Assembly: GCF_947179165.1 (NCBI RefSeq)
Contig: NC_077243.1
Coordinates: forward strand, 37,646,001-37,710,000
Source: Solanum dulcamara
Taxonomy: Eukaryota; Streptophyta; Magnoliopsida; Solanales; Solanaceae
DNA: 64,000 bases
Direction of reading: 5' to 3'
The translations under genes and the position numbers were made by a program. Numbering within the stretch: position 1 is the stretch's first letter; each line of letters begins with the position of its first letter. The notes under the pieces were generated by a model, which saw nothing but the letters and a program-made list of their open reading frames with translations, did no database searches and was not told the origin of the DNA. Of this stretch, positions 59,264 to 64,000 are shown piece after piece.

Positions 59264-60111
59264 ACCAAGTTCTATTTTCTTTATTTTAAAAGTGGATATT
59301 TTATTTGGGTGCAACATTATAATTCAAGCAAATTACCTTTTGGCCACTGTCTCCAAAACCAATATATATATATATATATTAGTCAAAGTGAACTGATAAC
59401 GACTATCACCAACAATTTCACATAATTGTCAAATTAAAGAGCCAAATATTATATGATTTTCTAAAGAATTTCACCTTTATAATTTATTTAATTTAATAGA
59501 TTTTCTAAATCATGAGTCTAATTCCTGAATAAAAGTAATTATTAGATTTAATGGCAAAATGGATTTTCCAGATTAAGTTTATTATTGATTATTTTAACCC
59601 TAATTATTTTGAAATTGAAAAAAATGGCATCATAATTATATCAGATAGTTTATTTCTGAAATTAAAAATTAATTAGAGTTAAAACAAGTATAAATTACAA
59701 TAATTAATAATTTAAAATATAATATCACATAAATGAAAAAAATAAATGTCAATTATTTTTACCTAAAATTATAAATGTAAAACAGATGTATAAAGTAGTG
59801 TTAATTTTTTTTTAACTAATGTATGTGTGTATGTATATATAGATAGGTATAATCTACATAAAATATAAAATAAAAAAATGCTATATGGTATAATTTATGG
59901 AAAAAGATTTTAAAAAAAAAACAAAAAAAAACAAGAGTTGGAACGTAAAGAAATAAGGGGTAGGGGGCGATCAATAAATTAAGGGAGGGGGGAGGGGGGG
60001 GATTTGGAGTGGGCTGGGGGCGGGGAAATTCACTAAAGGGGATCGGGGGACCACATAACTTGCTAGACGCAGGCATCAGTGGTCCTTGCAAAGCGACTTT
60101 GTGCGCCTTCT
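59264..60111. other. UGT intron or 3' flank, AT-rich, with a G-rich tract
   Basis: No coding content. A TA tract is at about 59362-59380. A G-rich segment at about 59955-60050 (aggggtagggggcg, then ggaggggggaggggggggat) stands out from the AT background. Confidence 0.55.
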
Positions 60112-60120
60112 TTCTTTTAA

Positions 60121-60851
60121 CAAAAAAGGATCAAATATATTTTTATACTTAGAAATAGTTTAAATACATCTCTCATTATATTTTTGGATTAAATATATCC
60201 TTTTATTATATTTTCGATTTAAATATATCTTTTTCATTATATTTTCGTACAAATTCTCTCTTAATTTTAACGGAATAACATTTGAAAAGCGCAAAATTAA
60301 ATAATTCATTTTCAATTTAAATATTTGATTTTTTTAGGAATAAATAAAATTTTCAATACTAATTTGAGTTTTTTTTCTTAGAAATGACAATATAAAATGC
60401 ATTGCATAATTTTAAATACTAATAAATAAAATTTTAAATACTAATTTTAGTTTTGTTTCTTAAAAAATAATAAAACAAAAAATGCTGCAAAATTATTTTG
60501 CAGCATTTTCTATCTTATCATTTTGTAAGAAAAAAAGACTCAAATTAGTACTTAGAAATTTCATGTATTAGTACTTTTTTGTTATTTCTAAGAAAAAAAA
60601 ACTCAAATTAGTACTTGGAAATTTTATTTATTTCTAAAAAAACAGATATTTAAAATTGGGAATGAGTTATTTAATTTTGAGCTTTTCAAGTGTTCTTCCG
60701 TTAAAATTAAGTGCGAATTTGTACCAAAGTATAATGAGAGGGGCATATTTGAACTGAAAGTATAACGGGAAGGGTATATTTAGCCCGAAAGTATAACCAG
60801 GTATATTTAAACTATTTTCAATAGTACAAGGGTATATTTGACCCTTTTTCG
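60121..60851. mobile_element. 731-bp foldback MITE, Mutator-type TSD
   Basis: The whole element is a near-palindrome with arms of about 360 bp. The ends are CAAAAAAGGATCAAATATA and, reversed, CGAAAAAGGGTCAAATATA; the centre is TGCTGCAAAATTATTTTGCAGCA near 60483-60506. The perfect 9-bp TTCTTTTAA flanks it at 60112-60120 and 60852-60860, the TSD length of Mutator-like elements. It has no coding capacity and lies downstream of the UGT exon, perhaps within its intron. Confidence 0.93.
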
Positions 60852-60904
60852 TTCTTTTAATTCTTTAACACCATTAACGACGTCAGAGGTAAGGTGCGAG
60901 GGTT

Positions 60905-61000
60905 CATGTGCAGGGGCGGCTCAACATAATTGAGGGCCTAAAGCGAAATTTCAATTAGAGGCCTAAAATTTAAAGAAACTTAATACGTATTCATTTTTAA
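60905..61000. repeat. GGGCGGCTC / ggcctaaagc repeat fragment
   Basis: caggggcggctcaacataat then gagggcctaaagcgaaattt. A CAGGGGCGG terminus is typical of a hAT-type plant repeat. The other end is not visible here. Similar wording occurs at 30163-30225. Confidence 0.4.
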
Positions 61001-61893
61001 AATTTATTTTTTCTAGCTTTTTAGAGGCAAATTATTATTTAATACAATTATAATAAAATAAGAAATACTTTTAATTTTTTAATTTTTTTTCTAATTGAAG
61101 TAGAATAAATATTTGCTAATAAAAGAAATATTATTAGGAAAAAATGTGTTCAAAAAGAAATTAAATAATATATTTATTTGAAAAAGGGAATTTTTGACTC
61201 ATTAATTAATAGCAAGAGCATTTCTGGATCAAATATTGACGGTAAGGGCATTTACTAACCAAAATATAAACGGATGGCATTTTTTTTCATTTCAAATAGT
61301 TTAAGAAAATTTTTCTTATTTCATAATATAAATTTTTTCTTTATTTTTTCCAAATAATCAGCATATTTAACTTTCACGTAATATAAAATTTATTTTTTTC
61401 AAATTCTTAATATTTAATATAAAATTAATTTTTTATTTTAAATCAACATAAATTGCAAGTAAATATCAAATAATATACATATTAATGGACAATTCAAATA
61501 AAAGTGATGTCATTAATGAAATACAATTACGTAAATATTACAAAATTCTAAATTATATCACTTAAATATTTGAATAAATTAAAATTTTTGAAATATTTGA
61601 TGAAAATTAAAAATAATATATTTGAAATATTTGTGTTTGATTTGGCAGAAGAAGGAATACTGGTATATCTGTTTGGTTTGGAAGAAACATTTTTTGTCCA
61701 ATGATATTTCTAAGTTTTTCACGATACAAAATGGTACAATTTTGAAAACATCAAGTTAGTAATTTTGATGTTTAATTTTTCACAATGTTATATCATGTTC
61801 GGCATAATCCAATCATATCGAATAATATATTTGAACTATTTAACGAAAATTAAAAATAATAGATTTGAAATATTTGATGAAAATTAAAGTGAC
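61001..61893. other. AT-rich spacer
   Basis: No gene. A phrase tttgaaatatttgatgaaaa recurs at about 61588 and 61865, and a scrap resembling the ends of the 60121 MITE (aagggcatttactaacc) is near 61235. Confidence 0.5.
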
Positions 61894-61910
61894 AAAAATT
61901 TAAATTTTAT

Positions 61911-62547
61911 ACAACAACAATCCAGTGAAATCCCACAACGTGAGATTTGCAGAGGGTAAAGTGTACGCAAACCTTACCACTACCAAGATAGGATGACTGT
62001 TTTCGAAAGACCCTCGCTCAATAAAAGCATAAAAAGATGTCAGATAAGACTAAAAATTTCAAAGCGATATGAGAAAGCAAATAACGAAAGCGACACAGAT
62101 AAAATAGGGCAATCAAAGTATAGAAAGTAATAGATAACAACAGAAATCAGAGCACAAGAAATTATAGTGCACTAATGCGCATACTAATAAGGAAGAATAA
62201 TGAGGCTATGTACTAGCCTTTTACCCTAATGTGGGTCTTCCACACCCTCCTATCGAAGGTCATGTCCTCGTTAAGTTGTAACTGCGCCATGTCATGTCTA
62301 ATCACCTCTCCCCAATATTTTTTTGGCCTACCCCTACCTTTTCTGAAATCATCCATGGCCAACCTCTCACACCTCCGCACTGGGGCATCTGTGTCTCTCC
62401 TTTTCACATGTCCAAACCATCTCAGTCGCATTTCTTGCATCTTGTTTTCCACCGAGGCCACTCCTACCTTATCCCGAATAGCCTCATTTCTAATCCAGTC
62501 GCTCCTGGTATACCCACACATCCATCTCAACATTCTCATTTCGGCAA
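61911..62547 (-). mobile_element. 5'-truncated RTE-type LINE with perfect 19-bp TSD
   Basis: The insert reads 62547 to 61911 on the minus strand, from an RT tail to a TTGTTGTTGT end. Identical 19-bp copies of aaaaatttaaattttatac lie at 61894-61912 and 62548-62566 (the exact edge may share 2 bp with the tail). A 3' tail of short TTG units, 5' truncation and a long TSD are standard for LINE insertion by target-primed reverse transcription. The 3' untranslated part (61930-62210) includes the widespread wording 'gagggtaaagtgtacgcaaa' and 'ccttaccactaccaag' (plus strand). Confidence 0.92.
62213..62539 (-). pseudogene. C-terminal tail of a LINE reverse transcriptase
   Basis: A 108-aa open frame: [20 protein letters not shown], then [20 protein letters not shown], and a [17 protein letters not shown] ending before a stop. 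This '[15 protein letters not shown]' tail is the very common C-terminus of plant RTE-clade LINE proteins. The frame has no visible stop, so the insertion is fairly recent, but it lacks the endonuclease and the RT core because of 5' truncation at 62547. Confidence 0.9.
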
Positions 62548-62659
62548 AAAAATTTAAATTTTATACTTAATATTTATTACTTATTTTTTAAAAATTTAAT
62601 ACTAAATACCAATTAATAGGGATAGTATGAGAAAATAGTTATATTAATTAATTTATGGA

Positions 62660-63045
62660 AAAATTACTAGAAAAAATACTTTTTAATAAATAATTATTGA
62701 TTTTAGCGATACTTTTTATTTATTACCATTTACAGCAATATATAGCAATATTATGATATATTTACTATGTATTAAAAGTGAATTATGCATGCAATATAAA
62801 TGTATTATAAGTGTTTTAAAATATATTATACTTGTTTGGTAAGAAATTGACACAATGTATTATAAGTGTATTAAAGTATGTGATAAATAAATTATCCATG
62901 AATAAAACTTGTATTATATGAGTTTTATAAATTATTCTCGCTAATATGTATTAAAATTGTATTATAAGTGTTCAGTGAAAAAAAATATTATTGCTATAAA
63001 TGGTAAATATTTTTTTAATGTAGTACATTTATGTAAATTTTCCTT
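62660..63045. mobile_element. Probable inverted-repeat MITE
   Basis: Left arm tttattaccatttacagcaatata (about 62717-62742) is inverted at about 62988-63012 (atattattgctataaatggtaaata). Between them 'tgtattataagtg' recurs four or more times. Outer ends and TSD could not be fixed. Confidence 0.5.
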
Positions 63046-64000
63046 AATTTATTTTAATGAATGTGTTAAATTTAAATGTGACAAGTAAAAATGAATAAAT
63101 GATGTACTAAACCCACTTAACAACTAATTTTAGTGATCGACGTAAAAATCTAGTCTAGATAGACGTATAGCTCTATATAAAATTACTACTTATACCATAT
63201 TTTTTATAAAATAAAATAATTTTTAATATGTCCAAATGTATATTGAAAGTTTAAAAATCTGACAAAAAAAATTTATGTCGACATTGTCGTTTCACGATGT
63301 CGAAAGTGATAATTTTACTTTTTGTTATGAGATTTTGTGGTATATTATCCTCATTGTTTTAGTTTAGTTTTTTATTATTATATTATTTACTTGGAGAGAT
63401 ATTTATTTATTTGCTTTTTTGCATTTATCTTTTATTTATTTTTTATAAATATTTGAGAAAATAATTTAAAATTATTATTCATTTATCATAAAATACCGAT
63501 GAATTATTTTTACAACAAAATATAATGGTTGATTTACTATTTAATAATATTTTCTTTTATTTAATAATTTAATAACTACTCTTTTTATATATTTTTGGCA
63601 AAATTTTATTTAGACACATGTAAGCCCAAATTTCCTTCAGATGATATGTTTTCTGCCCAAAAACTACTCCATGAAGAATATTATTCTTTTTACTCCCTTT
63701 CCCAGGTGAATTTCCTCCTAAAAATTACTCTCATCAAATCAATATTTTCCTAATATTTTTTCCTACACGACTCTTAATAAATGTAATTACTTTCTCTCAA
63801 TAAATGTCTGGATATATAATGAAAGTTAAAAATCTGACAAAAGAATATTTGGTCCACATTGTTGTTTACATCCAATTTTATTCTTTTTATTAATTATTAT
63901 TTTTAATAGTTCGAGCATTTATTGTGCTCATCAGATCGAAAATAATATTTTTACTTATTATTATAAGATTTTGTGATATTAAAAATTATTTTTATTATTT
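63046..64000. other. AT-rich sequence with a dispersed direct duplication
   Basis: No gene and no second UGT exon. Two related blocks, about 63226-63358 and 63810-63977, share gaaagtt.aaaaatctgacaaaa, a cacattgt.gttt phrase and attttactt.ttattataagattttgtg, about 585-610 bp apart. They could be the ends of a short element or a local duplication. Confidence 0.45.

Noticed and set aside
59816..60091. Proline-rich minus-strand frame
   Set aside because: It is the reverse reading of the G-rich tract and an AT repeat, with no supporting signal.
62229..62570. 113-aa and 87-aa plus-strand frames
   Set aside because: Antisense shadows of the LINE reverse-transcriptase tail on the minus strand.

Overview
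This is a plant nuclear window, most likely from a Solanaceae species. That guess rests on the repeat families and on the fossil F-box, Ulp1 and UGT coding relatives, none of which I could search. The DNA is AT-rich and intergenic in character. There are no operons, tRNAs, rRNAs or CRISPR arrays. Nearly everything from 1 to about 56190 is transposable-element sequence. The best candidate for a functional host gene is the first exon of a UDP-glycosyltransferase at 58781-59261.

The layout is a nest that can be unpicked by target-site duplications (TSDs). A decayed host segment, about 13.8 kb once insertions are removed, survives as islands at 1874-3282, 14428-16947, 22181-22619, 25100-32410, 35831-36240 and 44628-46737. 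It carries two F-box (At2g35280-like) pseudogenes, two DUF1985/Ulp1-type cysteine-protease pseudogenes, an RNase H1 N-terminal (viroplasmin-like) fragment, 91-bp and ~165-bp tandem repeats, and many arrays of a 21-bp unit built around GTTGCAAC. Into this landed three LTR families. Family A (TGTAACACC...TGACA) supplies a partial LTR at 1-1873, a degraded Ty3/gypsy element on the minus strand (3283-14427), solo LTRs at 4019-6445 and 16948-22180, and a complete non-autonomous element at 36241-44627. Family B (TGTAATGACC...GTGACA) supplies a solo LTR at 22620-25099, an LTR with its leader at 32411-35830, and a long non-coding element at 46738-56189. Family C is a 3.1-kb solo LTR (18561-21636) nested inside the 16948-22180 LTR. 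Perfect 5-bp TSDs were read for five of these insertions (AATCA, AATAC, GAAGG, ATTTG, CAACT).

From 56190 to 64000 the sequence changes to gene-flanking character: a TA microsatellite, a Stowaway MITE, a hAT-like MITE, a minisatellite, the UGT exon, a 731-bp Mutator-type foldback MITE with a perfect 9-bp TSD, a 5'-truncated RTE-type LINE with a perfect 19-bp TSD, and AT-rich repeats.

The most unusual object is the host segment. F-box (ubiquitin ligase adaptor) and Ulp1 (SUMO/ubiquitin-like protease) relics sit side by side among arrays of a 21-bp repeat that could encode a heptapeptide of the VATYESY kind. I found those arrays only in host islands. This could be a large composite transposon such as a Ulp1-carrying Mutator element, but its ends were not found and that reading is an inference.
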